From contig CALBGP010000018.1 in the NCBI GenBank assembly GCA_937892845.1, positions 1 through 18,395 of the forward strand: a stretch of DNA of 18,395 nucleotides. The letters run 5' to 3'. A program made the position numbers and the translations under genes. Each line of letters starts with the position of its first letter. Position 1 is the stretch's first letter. This stretch comes from an uncultured Eggerthellaceae bacterium (lineage in GTDB: Bacteria; Actinomycetota; Coriobacteriia; Coriobacteriales; Eggerthellaceae). Below are positions 7,033-13,730 of the stretch, one piece after another. The notes below the pieces were generated by a model. That model searched no databases. It saw only the letters and a program-made list of their open reading frames with translations, and was not told the DNA's origin.

Positions 7033-7950
7033 ATGTCCAATACGCCCTGCTCCCTTGTTGAACGCCTGCGCGAAACGCTGGGGGACGATGCCGTGCTGGT
7101 CGATGAGCCCATGAGCGCCCATACCACGTTTCAAATCGGCGGCCCCGCCGATGCGTTGGTCCTGCCCCGCACCGTCGAGCAGGTGGCGGCCGTAGTGCAA
7201 ATGTGCCGCGAGGCGGAGGTTCCCGTGCATGTGATCGGCCTTGGCAGCGACTTGTTGGTCTCCGACGACGGTCTGCGGGGCGTGGTTCTCAAGCTGGCGG
7301 AGAATTTTTCCCTGATGCGCGTGGAAGGTGCTCGCATCATCGCGCAGGCCGGTGCAAGCAACGCCGAGGTTGCCGCGGTGGCGTGCGAAGCGGGATTGGC
7401 CGGTTTCGAGTTCGCCAGCGGAATTCCCGGAACCATCGGCGGTGCCGCCATCATGAATGCCGGCGCGTACGGCGGTGAGTTCAAGGATGTTGCGCGCAGC
7501 CTCACCTGTCTGACGCCCGATGGGCGCGTGGTGGAGGTTTCCGCAGAAGAGGCCGATTGGTCGTATCGCCACTCCATGATGGACGCAGCCGGATATGTCG
7601 TGCTGGAAGCCGTGCTTGAGCTTACCCCTGATTCGTCTGCTGAAATCCAAGCGCGCATGGACGACCTGCGTCAGCGCCGCGAAGAGAAACAACCGCTCGA
7701 AATGCCCAGCGCGGGCAGTACGTTCAAGCGCCCGGAGGGGTATTTCGCCGGGAAGCTGATCCAAGATGCCGGGCTGCGCGGTTTTCGCGTGGGCGGCGCC
7801 CAGGTATCCGAAAAGCACACCGGCTTCGTGGTGAACGCCGGCGGAGCCACGGCAGATGATGTGCTGCAGCTCATCGCCGAAGTTCAGCGCCGCGTGTTCG
7901 AGATGGAAGGCGTGCGCATGGAACCTGAAGTGCGCATGTGGGGATTCTAG
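7033..7950 (+). CDS. murB: UDP-N-acetylenolpyruvoylglucosamine reductase
   Basis: MurB reduces UDP-GlcNAc-enolpyruvate to UDP-MurNAc with NADPH and FAD, the second committed step of peptidoglycan precursor synthesis in the cytoplasm. The 305-residue protein shows the FAD-binding signatures TTFQIGGPAD (31-40), GLGSDLLVSD (69-78) and GIPGTIGGAAIMNAGAYGGE (130-149). It also has YRHS (178-181), the catalytic Ser229 in PSAGSTF, and the C-terminal EPEVRMWG with Glu299. GSD replaces the more common GSN in the second motif. The ATG at 7033 is set by a perfect AGGAGG at 7021-7026; the open frame runs further upstream but only through the intergenic repeat block. The stop codon overlaps that of the convergent phosphatase. 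Confidence 0.97.
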   Translation: MSNTPCSLVERLRETLGDDAVLVDEPMSAHTTFQIGGPADALVLPRTVEQVAAVVQMCREAEVPVHVIGLGSDLLVSDDGLRGVVLKLAENFSLMRVEGARIIAQAGASNAEVAAVACEAGLAGFEFASGIPGTIGGAAIMNAGAYGGEFKDVARSLTCLTPDGRVVEVSAEEADWSYRHSMMDAAGYVVLEAVLELTPDSSAEIQARMDDLRQRREEKQPLEMPSAGSTFKRPEGYFAGKLIQDAGLRGFRVGGAQVSEKHTGFVVNAGGATADDVLQLIAEVQRRVFEMEGVRMEPEVRMWGF

Positions 7951-8519
7951 ACTGCATCCTCGCGCAAAGCGGGATGCAGGGCTTTCAGTACCACCAGTCC
8001 GCACGCCACGCCGAGCAGGCACCCAGCCGCCACGTCGGTGGGGAAGTGGACGCAGAGATAAAGCCGCGAGAACGCCACGGCGGCAGCTGCCGCGAGCGGA
8101 AGCATGCGCAGAACCGTTCGCTTCCAGCCGTGCGAGAGGGGTATGGCCGCCAGCACGGTGGCCGCCGCGAATGATGAGCCCGTATGGCCCGACGGGAATG
8201 AAAACGATCCGGGCAGCGGGATGAGCGTGGTGGCAAGCGACGGGTCTGTCAAAAACGGCCGTGCGCGCTCTACGATGTTCTTCAGCACGATGTCTCCGAT
8301 GGCGAAGTCCACTATCACGGCAACCGCCACGGCAATGCCGAAGCTGCGGAATCTCCGCTGCGCGATGAGCACCGCGGCGATGGCGAACCATAGAAAGCCG
8401 CCGTCTCCCAGTTGCGTCACGAACGTCATGGCCGCATCCATGGCGGGGGATGCGGCCTCGTCGTGAAGGAAATGCAGGATTTCCAGGTCGTATATGAGAA
8501 TGGTGTCTGTCACGGTCAC
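7947..8519 (-). CDS. PAP2-family membrane phosphatase
   Basis: This is a 190-residue integral membrane protein with about five or six hydrophobic segments and all three PAP2 motifs. These are KNIVERARP (80-88), FPSGHTG (108-114) with the catalytic His, and SRLYLCVHFPTD (151-162) with the second His and Asp. Relatives dephosphorylate undecaprenyl diphosphate (BcrC type) or phosphatidic acid, with the active site facing outward; which applies here cannot be read. The GTG start at 8519 overlaps the upstream sulfhydrylase stop as GTGA, indicating translational coupling. A second GTG at 8513 has better spacing (seven bases) from AGGG, so the true start may be two codons in. Its stop TAG shares a CTAG palindrome with the stop of murB. 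Confidence 0.9.
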   Translation of the reverse strand: MTVTDTILIYDLEILHFLHDEAASPAMDAAMTFVTQLGDGGFLWFAIAAVLIAQRRFRSFGIAVAVAVIVDFAIGDIVLKNIVERARPFLTDPSLATTLIPLPGSFSFPSGHTGSSFAAATVLAAIPLSHGWKRTVLRMLPLAAAAAVAFSRLYLCVHFPTDVAAGCLLGVACGLVVLKALHPALREDAV

Positions 8520-9850
8520 GCCCTGGCGCCTGCGGCGTCAAGCGCCTGCGCCACATCGGCGATCAGGTCGGCGGTGCCTTCGATGCCGCAGCTCAGGCGG
8601 ATCAGATCAGCACCGATGCCGGCGGCGGCCAACTCGGCGTCGGTCATCTGGCGGTGCGTGGAGCTGGCCGGATGCAGGCAGCAGGTGCGCGCATCGGCCA
8701 CGTGCGTTGCGATCTGCGCCAGCTTGAGGTTGGACATGAACGCTTCAGCCGCCTTGCGGCCGCCCGCTACGCCGAAGCTCACAACGCCGCAGCCGCCCTG
8801 GGGCAGGTATTTCTCTGCGAGCCCGTGGAATTCGTCGCCGGGAAGCCCGGGGTAGCGCACCCACGTGACTTTGGGGTGGGCGGCCAAAAATTCCGCCACC
8901 GCCTGGCCGTTTCTGCAATGCTGGGCCATGCGGACATGCAGGCTTTCCAGTCCCAGGTTCAGCAAAAATGCGTTCTGGGGGCTCTGCACGCTGCCGAAAT
9001 CGCGCATGAGCTGGGCAGTTGCCTTCGTGATGAAGGCCCCTTCAAGTCCGAAGCGTTCGGTGTAGGTCACGCCGTGGTAGCTTTCGTCCGGCGTGGTCAG
9101 GCCCGGGAATCTGTCGGCATGGGCGGTCCAGTCGAAGCGGCCGGAATCCACGATGCATCCGCCTATGCCGGCGCCGTGACCGTCCATGTACTTGGTCGTG
9201 GAGTGCGTCACTATGTCGGCGCCCCATTCGATGGGGCGGCAGTTCACGGGCGTGGGGAACGTGTTGTCCACGATCAGCGGCACGCCGTGCGCATGCGCGG
9301 CTGCAGCGAAGCGCTCGATGTCGAGCACCGCCAGCGACGGGTTGGCAATGGTTTCGCCGAACACCGCCTTCGTGTTGGGACGGAATGCAGCCTCAAGCTC
9401 TTCATCGGTGGCGGTGGGGGAGACGAACGTGAATTCCACCCCCATGCGGCGCATGGTCACGGCGAACAGGTTGTAGGTGCCGCCGTAGATGGCCGAACTG
9501 GCCACCACGTGGTCTCCGCATCCGGCAATGTTGAACACGGCGTAGAAATTCGCCGCCTGGCCGGATGATGTGAGCATGGCCGCACTGCCGCCTTCGAGTG
9601 CGCAGATCTTCGCTGCGACGGCGTCGTTGGTGGGATTCTGCAGGCGCGAGTAGAAGTACCCGGATTCTTCGAGGTCGAACAGCCTGCCCATGTGCTCGGA
9701 GGTGTCGTACTTCCAGGTGGTGGATTGGTAGATGGGGATTTGGCGCGGCTCTGCGTCGCCGGGGCGCCATCCGGCCTGGACGCAGGCGGTTGCCAGCTCG
9801 TCGGCCGATCGTGCGTGCGCGGGGGTCTGCGCTTCGTTGGAATGTTCCAT
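8516..9850 (-). CDS. metY: O-acetylhomoserine sulfhydrylase (Cys/Met metabolism PLP enzyme)
   Basis: This is a PLP-dependent enzyme of the Cys/Met metabolism family. It is expected to make homocysteine from O-acetylhomoserine and sulfide, giving direct sulfhydrylation into methionine synthesis. The 444-residue length fits MetY. Visible signatures are PIYQSTTWKY (39-48), SSGQAANFYAV (95-105) and the cofactor Asp195 in VDNTFPTP. The Schiff-base Lys220 lies in THSTTKYMDGHG, followed by the ESYHGVTYTERFG stretch typical of MetY rather than cystathionine synthases. The ATG at 9850 is preceded by AGGAAGG at six bases; an in-frame extension to 9934 would cross the promoter and has no comparable site. 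Its 3' end overlaps the PAP2 phosphatase start. A different acyl-homoserine substrate cannot be excluded. Confidence 0.92.
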   Translation of the reverse strand: MEHSNEAQTPAHARSADELATACVQAGWRPGDAEPRQIPIYQSTTWKYDTSEHMGRLFDLEESGYFYSRLQNPTNDAVAAKICALEGGSAAMLTSSGQAANFYAVFNIAGCGDHVVASSAIYGGTYNLFAVTMRRMGVEFTFVSPTATDEELEAAFRPNTKAVFGETIANPSLAVLDIERFAAAAHAHGVPLIVDNTFPTPVNCRPIEWGADIVTHSTTKYMDGHGAGIGGCIVDSGRFDWTAHADRFPGLTTPDESYHGVTYTERFGLEGAFITKATAQLMRDFGSVQSPQNAFLLNLGLESLHVRMAQHCRNGQAVAEFLAAHPKVTWVRYPGLPGDEFHGLAEKYLPQGGCGVVSFGVAGGRKAAEAFMSNLKLAQIATHVADARTCCLHPASSTHRQMTDAELAAAGIGADLIRLSCGIEGTADLIADVAQALDAAGARA

Positions 9851-9883
9851 GTGATGCCTTCCTGCGAGTTGTTTGACCCGCGA

Positions 9884-9911
9884 ATTATACGGCCTATGCG
9901 GAAACTGTGCG
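9884..9911 (-). promoter_or_regulatory. Promoter of the sulfhydrylase-phosphatase operon
   Basis: Read on the minus strand, a consensus TATAAT (9889-9884) lies about 34 bases before the ATG. A partial -35, CGCACA (9911-9906), sits 16 bases further up. The -10 is perfect and the -35 weak. The promoter sits back to back with that of glmU. Confidence 0.55.
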
Positions 9912-9936
9912 AGCACGGCGGGCTTTTGTAGCATGC

Positions 9937-9945
9937 TGGTATACT
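9937..9945 (+). promoter_or_regulatory. Extended -10 promoter of glmU
   Basis: TGGTATACT is an extended -10 element 84 bases before the glmU ATG, with no recognisable -35. The leader it would produce contains the hairpin GGCCGC-TTC-GCGGCC (9995-10009), 20 bases before the start codon. Confidence 0.45.
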
Positions 9946-10029
9946 TTCCCCTGTTCTAATGCAGGCGCCGGCGTGCGAGCGCGGGCGTATGGGAGGCCGC
10001 TTCGCGGCCGTCTTACGGGAAGAGGCATC

Positions 10030-11454
10030 ATGCAGACGAAAGCGCTGATTCTTGCTGCGGGAGCGGGCACCCGCATGAAATCCGAAAAGCCCAAAGTTGC
10101 CCACGAGGTTTTGGGCAAGCCCCTGGTCAGGTGGGTTGTCGATGCCGCCCATGACGCGGGGATCGAAGATGTCATAACGGTGGTGGGCCATCTTCGCGAG
10201 CAGGTTGAGCCGCTGGTGGCCGCCGATACGCGCATCGTGTTCCAGGCCCAGCGCCGCGGCACCGCAGATGCGGTTGAAGCTGCGCGCGCTGCATTGACCC
10301 GCGAGGACGGGACCATCGAGCCCGGTTCGCTTGTCGTCCTCTCCGGCGATTGTCCGCTTGTCAGCCCGGAAACCATCGCCCGTCTCGTCCGCGTGCGCGA
10401 AGAGCAGGATGCCGCCGTGGTGGTGCTGACCATGGATATGGCCGATCCCTTCGGCTACGGGCGCATCGTACGCGACCGGGATGGTTCTGCGGACGGCGTG
10501 GCCCGCATCGTCGAGCAGAAGGACTGCTCACCCGAAGAGGCCGCCATCACCGAGTGCAACGCAGGCTTCTACTGCTTCGACGCGCCCGCCCTCTTCGACG
10601 CGTTGACCCGCGTTTCCGACGACAACGCCCAGGGCGAGTTCTACCTTACCGACGTGTTGGAGATCTGCCGCAATGACGGCCGCAAGGTTCTGGCTCTCAA
10701 AACCGCTGATGCTCAGGAGGCCATGGGGATCAATTCCCGCCGCCAGCTCGCCCAGGCGACGCGCGCCATGCAGCAGCGCATCAACGGCCGCCATATGGAC
10801 AACGGCGTGACCATGCTTGATCCGGATACGGTTTGGATCGGCCCCGACGTGACCATCGAACCTGACGTCGAGCTGCTGCCCATGACCATGCTGTGGGGTG
10901 CAACCTCCATCGGGCGCGATAGCGTCATCGGACCCAACACCCGCCTGACCGATACGGTTGTGGGCTGCGGCTGCCGCGTCGATGAGACCGTGGCCGAGCA
11001 GACGCGGATCGACGACGCCGCCACTACCGGCCCTCGCGCCTATCTTCGCCCTGGCACCCATCTGTGCCGCGGTGCCAAGGCGGGCACTCATGTCGAAATC
11101 AAGAAATCCGTCATCGGCGAAGGCAGCAAGGTGCCGCATCTTTCCTATATCGGCGATACCATGATGGGCTCGGGCGTGAATGTGGGAGCAGGTTCGATCA
11201 CGTGCAATTACGACGGCGTGAACAAGCACACCACCGTAATCGGCGACAATGTGTTCATCGGCAGTGATACCATGATGGTTGCGCCTTTGAACATCGGCGA
11301 AGGCGCCATTGTGGGCGCGGCATCGTGCATCACGCGCGATGTGACGGCCGACGCCTTGGCTCTCGAGCGCAACGACCAGCGCGAGATTCCCGGTTGGGCG
11401 GCAAAGCACATGGCGAAGCTGCGTGCCGCAAAGGAAGCCGGCGAGGGCAAATAG
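10030..11454 (+). CDS. glmU: Bifunctional GlcNAc-1-P uridyltransferase / GlcN-1-P acetyltransferase
   Basis: GlmU makes UDP-GlcNAc in two steps: acetylation of glucosamine-1-phosphate by the C-terminal domain, then UTP transfer by the N-terminal domain. The 474-residue protein begins with the nucleotidyltransferase signature LILAAGAGTRM. QRRGTADAV, SGDCPL, GYGRIVRD, IVEQKD and GEFYLTD follow. The second half is a left-handed beta-helix with hexapeptide repeats and the acetyltransferase landmarks YLRPGT, LSYIGD and CNYDG. Both halves look intact. The ATG has AAGAGG just upstream. It precedes prs by 155 bases on the same strand, an arrangement common in Gram-positive bacteria, and supplies UDP-GlcNAc to the pathway containing murB. 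Confidence 0.97.
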   Translation: MQTKALILAAGAGTRMKSEKPKVAHEVLGKPLVRWVVDAAHDAGIEDVITVVGHLREQVEPLVAADTRIVFQAQRRGTADAVEAARAALTREDGTIEPGSLVVLSGDCPLVSPETIARLVRVREEQDAAVVVLTMDMADPFGYGRIVRDRDGSADGVARIVEQKDCSPEEAAITECNAGFYCFDAPALFDALTRVSDDNAQGEFYLTDVLEICRNDGRKVLALKTADAQEAMGINSRRQLAQATRAMQQRINGRHMDNGVTMLDPDTVWIGPDVTIEPDVELLPMTMLWGATSIGRDSVIGPNTRLTDTVVGCGCRVDETVAEQTRIDDAATTGPRAYLRPGTHLCRGAKAGTHVEIKKSVIGEGSKVPHLSYIGDTMMGSGVNVGAGSITCNYDGVNKHTTVIGDNVFIGSDTMMVAPLNIGEGAIVGAASCITRDVTADALALERNDQREIPGWAAKHMAKLRAAKEAGEGK

Positions 11455-11609
11455 CCGCCGCGCAGGCCGCAGCCGCGTGTCCGCGCTGCAGCTGAGTTGC
11501 GGTTGGTCGCACGGGCATCAATCATCCGGCCGTTTCGGCGGCCGTTGCACGACAGAGGGGACAGTGCGGGCGCCCATTCGCCCGCTTGAATACGAAAGGA
11601 TGCAGATCG

Positions 11610-12566
11610 ATGGACGACATGCATAAGAGCTTGGCGATTTTCAGCGGTTCCGTGAACCCTGCGCTTGCTGAGGAAATTGCTTCTGAGCTGGGAGTTTCCC
11701 TTGGTAATGTGAAGCTTGAGAAGTTCGCGAACGGTGAAATCTACGCGCGCTACCTGGACAGCGTGCGCGGCGCCGATGTGTTCCTGGTGCAGTCTGTTGC
11801 CGGTTCCCATGTCAACGACGCGCTCATGGAGCTGCTCATCATGGCCGATGCCGCCCGTCGCGCGTCCGCCCGCCGCATCACCGCCGTCGTGGCCCACTAC
11901 GGCTACGCACGCCAGGACCGCAAGGCTGCTCCTCGCGAGCCTATCACGGCCAAGCTGGTCGCCGACCTCATGGCGGCCGCGGGCATCAATGACACCATCA
12001 CCATCGACCTGCACCAGGGCGCCATCCAGGGCTTCTTCGATGCTCCGGTCAACCATATGACCGCCATGTCCATCTTCGTGGATTACTTCAAGCAGAAGGG
12101 CTTCGATCCGGAGCGCATCTGCGTGGTTTCCCCCGACGTGGGCCGCGCTAAGGCCGCCAAGAAGTTCTCCACCATGATGGATTCCGACATCGCCATCATG
12201 CATAAGGACCGCCCCAAGCACAACCAGGCCGAGATTACCGCGCTGATCGGCGACGTCACGGGCAAGATCTGCATTCTCAACGACGACATGATCGACACCG
12301 CGGGTTCGCTGGTGGCTGCTGCGGCAACCTTGAAGGCGAAGGGCGCCGCCGAAGTCTACGCCTGCGCTACGCATGGCATCTTCAGCGGTCCCGCCTACGA
12401 CCGCATCGAGAACTCCTGCATCGAGGAGGTCGTGGTCACCAACACCATTCCCGTGCCGCTGGAGCGTCAGACCGGAAAGATCAAGGTCCTCTCCGTGGCG
12501 CCCCTGTTCGCCCAGACCATCAAGAACGTCTACGAGAACGGCAGCGTTTCCAAGCTGTTCTGGTAG
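11610..12566 (+). CDS. prs: Ribose-phosphate pyrophosphokinase (PRPP synthetase)
   Basis: Prs transfers diphosphate from ATP to ribose-5-phosphate, giving PRPP for nucleotide, His and Trp synthesis. The 318-residue length is standard. Signatures are FANGEIYARY (39-48), SVRGADVFLVQS (51-62), HYGYARQDRK (96-105) with REPITAKL, and DLHQGAIQGFF (133-143). The PRPP-binding loop is NDDMIDTAGS (224-233). ATG 11610 has AAAGGA nine bases upstream; ATG 11619 is a possible alternative three codons later. The glmU-prs gap (11455-11609) contains a CGGCCG stem (11527-11532 with 11539-11544) but no clear promoter, so co-transcription with glmU is likely. A strong terminator follows. Confidence 0.97.
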   Translation: MDDMHKSLAIFSGSVNPALAEEIASELGVSLGNVKLEKFANGEIYARYLDSVRGADVFLVQSVAGSHVNDALMELLIMADAARRASARRITAVVAHYGYARQDRKAAPREPITAKLVADLMAAAGINDTITIDLHQGAIQGFFDAPVNHMTAMSIFVDYFKQKGFDPERICVVSPDVGRAKAAKKFSTMMDSDIAIMHKDRPKHNQAEITALIGDVTGKICILNDDMIDTAGSLVAAAATLKAKGAAEVYACATHGIFSGPAYDRIENSCIEEVVVTNTIPVPLERQTGKIKVLSVAPLFAQTIKNVYENGSVSKLFW

Positions 12567-12599
12567 ACCGCGCTGCATCTGCATCGCCTGTTGCATCCG

Positions 12600-12632
12600 A
12601 CCCTTCGGCCTTTTGGTGCCGAAGGGTTTTTT
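12600..12632 (+). terminator. Intrinsic terminator after prs
   Basis: ACCCTTCGGC (12600-12609) pairs perfectly with GCCGAAGGGT (12618-12627) around an 8-base loop, and is followed by TTTTTT. It ends the glmU-prs transcription unit. Confidence 0.93.
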
Positions 12633-12716
12633 CGTGCCCGGCTGTGACGTTCGCGCTGCTCCTTGGCCCGCGCTTGCCGCCTGCCCCTGGGATTCGTGCC
12701 TGCCGTGGGCGGTTGA

Positions 12717-12746
12717 TTGCGGCGGCGAAGTTTGCCGTGGTATGTT
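12717..12746 (+). promoter_or_regulatory. Possible promoter of the small membrane protein gene
   Basis: TTGCGG (12717-12722) and an extended -10 TGGTATGTT (12738-12746) are 18 bases apart. They lie 58 bases before the ATG at 12805 and after the prs terminator, so the gene needs its own promoter. Confidence 0.4.
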
Positions 12747-12804
12747 CGCAACACGTTCGGCCGCATTGGCGCTGCGAAGCGCCGATCAAGCGACAGGAGG
12801 CGGC

Positions 12805-13059
12805 ATGGCTACGGCTCCCCACGACACAAAAGCGCCTGCTCGGGGCGCTGAGCTGCTTGACGCAAGGCTTGCGCTGGGCGACGAGTGCGCTCGGCAGCTG
12901 CAGGGGAGCTCTGAGCCGGAGGGCCCGGCCGAGCCCGGTGCAGATTCCGCGCCGGACGAGGGGCCTCGTCGCTTGTCCGTTGCTGCGCGTGTGGCGGCGC
13001 CGTTCGCCGTGGCCATTGTGGTCATGGCTCTGATTGTTCTGGCGGTGATGAACGGCTGA
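12805..13059 (+). CDS. Small tail-anchored membrane protein, function unknown
   Basis: The predicted product has 84 residues. The first part (1-55) is polar, acidic and rich in Ala, Pro and Glu, and looks disordered. It is followed by PRRLSVAAR and one hydrophobic segment (about 60-82, APFAVAIVVMALIVLAVM) ending in NG at the C-terminus. This suggests a protein anchored by its tail with the N-terminus inside. The ATG is preceded by a perfect AGGAGG at 12795-12800, four bases away. The open frame runs far upstream into prs, but only this start has such a site. It stands alone between a terminator and the repeat block. I do not recognise the family; the case for a gene rests on the ribosome binding site, promoter-like boxes and membrane segment. 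Confidence 0.65.
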   Translation: MATAPHDTKAPARGAELLDARLALGDECARQLQGSSEPEGPAEPGADSAPDEGPRRLSVAARVAAPFAVAIVVMALIVLAVMNG

Positions 13060-13207
13060 TACTTCCGCTGGCTGCCTTCGTTGGTCGCCGGCCTATTCTT
13101 TGGTCCGAGGTTTCCGGGCTGCGGTGCGGCCGCCTTTCGTCCGCCTTCGGCTGCGACTAGGCTGCGGCCAGGCTGCCTTTCGGCCGCGGGAGAATAATCC
13201 TGCCTTT

Positions 13208-13390
13208 TGGCCAGATATGGACGAAATGTACGGTGGGGTTTCCGGGCCTCATAGCAGGCCTTGATTCCGCACTTCTCTGACCTGGGGAAACGCAAGCAGC
13301 AAACGGAGTCCTCGCGGTATTGGGAAATCTGCTGGCCAGATATGGATGAAATGCACGACCATAGTCGTACATTTCATCCATATCTGGCCA
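13208..13390. repeat. Compound palindromic intergenic element, copy B
   Basis: A solo arm (13208-13228, beginning TGGCCAGATATGGA and ending GAAATG) is followed three bases later by GGTGGGGTTTCCGGGC (13232-13247). The 15-mer TGACCTGGGGAAACG (13278-13292) and a 58-base palindrome (13333-13390) come next. The palindrome has perfect 21-bp outer arms (13333-13353 and 13370-13390), then a C/A mismatch, then ACGAC/GTCGT around a CATA loop. The solo arm matches the palindrome arm at 20 of 21 bases. The layout and linker match the element at 6823-6973, but the arm sequence is unrelated. Confidence 0.8.
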
Positions 13391-13473
13391 CTGAGAGAGG
13401 AAATCTTCCCGCGCGTCCTCGCGGGAGTGCTGCAAGGTGGGCCGAAGGGGCGGGAATCGGAAGGATTTCCGAG

Positions 13474-13593
13474 CTCGTTGAAGCGTGCAGCTCGTTGAAT
13501 CGTGTGGGTCGGTGGTGTGCAGGTCGGTGGCGTGTGGGTCGGTGGTGTGCGGGTCGCTAAAGCGCGCAGGTCGGTGGTGCGCAGAGTCGCCCA
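13474..13593. repeat. Degenerate 15-17 bp minisatellite
   Basis: Two 17-base units beginning CTCGTTGAA (13474-13490 and 13491-13507) lead into about six units of roughly 15 bases built on GTGYRGGTCGGTGGT (13502-13593). One unit is expanded to 17 bases by CTAAAG. Open frames through it on either strand give only low-complexity peptides. Confidence 0.7.
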
Positions 13594-13600
13594 CGAGAGC

Positions 13601-13629
13601 AAAAAAAGACGCCGCGGGCTGCGACGTCT
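13601..13629 (-). terminator. Intrinsic terminator of the helicase transcript
   Basis: On the minus strand AGACGTCGC (13629-13621) pairs with GCGGCGTCT (13615-13607) with one mismatch, loop AGCCC, followed by a run of seven T (13607-13601). It lies about 100 bases beyond the helicase stop codon. Confidence 0.85.
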
Positions 13630-13730
13630 ATTCGATTGGCCCTGTTTTGCTGGCTCCGTTCGGCTGGCTCTGTTGCGAGCGGCTTTGCTGTGAGCTGGCG
13701 GCATGCCATCGTGCCGCCAGCGCAGACCTA

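Larger units (their letters stand above)
13060..13600. other. Repeat-rich intergenic block
   Basis: Between the small membrane protein gene and the helicase terminator no convincing gene is seen. Open frames on both strands lack ribosome binding sites and recognisable domains. The block contains compound palindromic element B, a CCCGCG/CGCGGG hairpin (13408-13413 with 13420-13425) and a degenerate minisatellite. The remaining stretch, 13630-13730 between the terminator and the helicase stop, shows nothing else. Confidence 0.6.

Noticed and set aside
8654..9568. 304-codon plus-strand frame opposite the sulfhydrylase
   Set aside because: Shadow frame; the minus strand has the PLP lysine and a good start.
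11208..12596. 462-codon minus-strand frame opposite prs and the end of glmU
   Set aside because: Crosses two well-supported plus-strand genes and the prs terminator; no domain seen.
13157..13704. Minus-strand frames through the minisatellite and palindrome B giving Thr/Pro/His-repeat peptides
   Set aside because: No ribosome binding site; the peptide repeats simply follow the DNA repeat, and the frames cross the helicase terminator.
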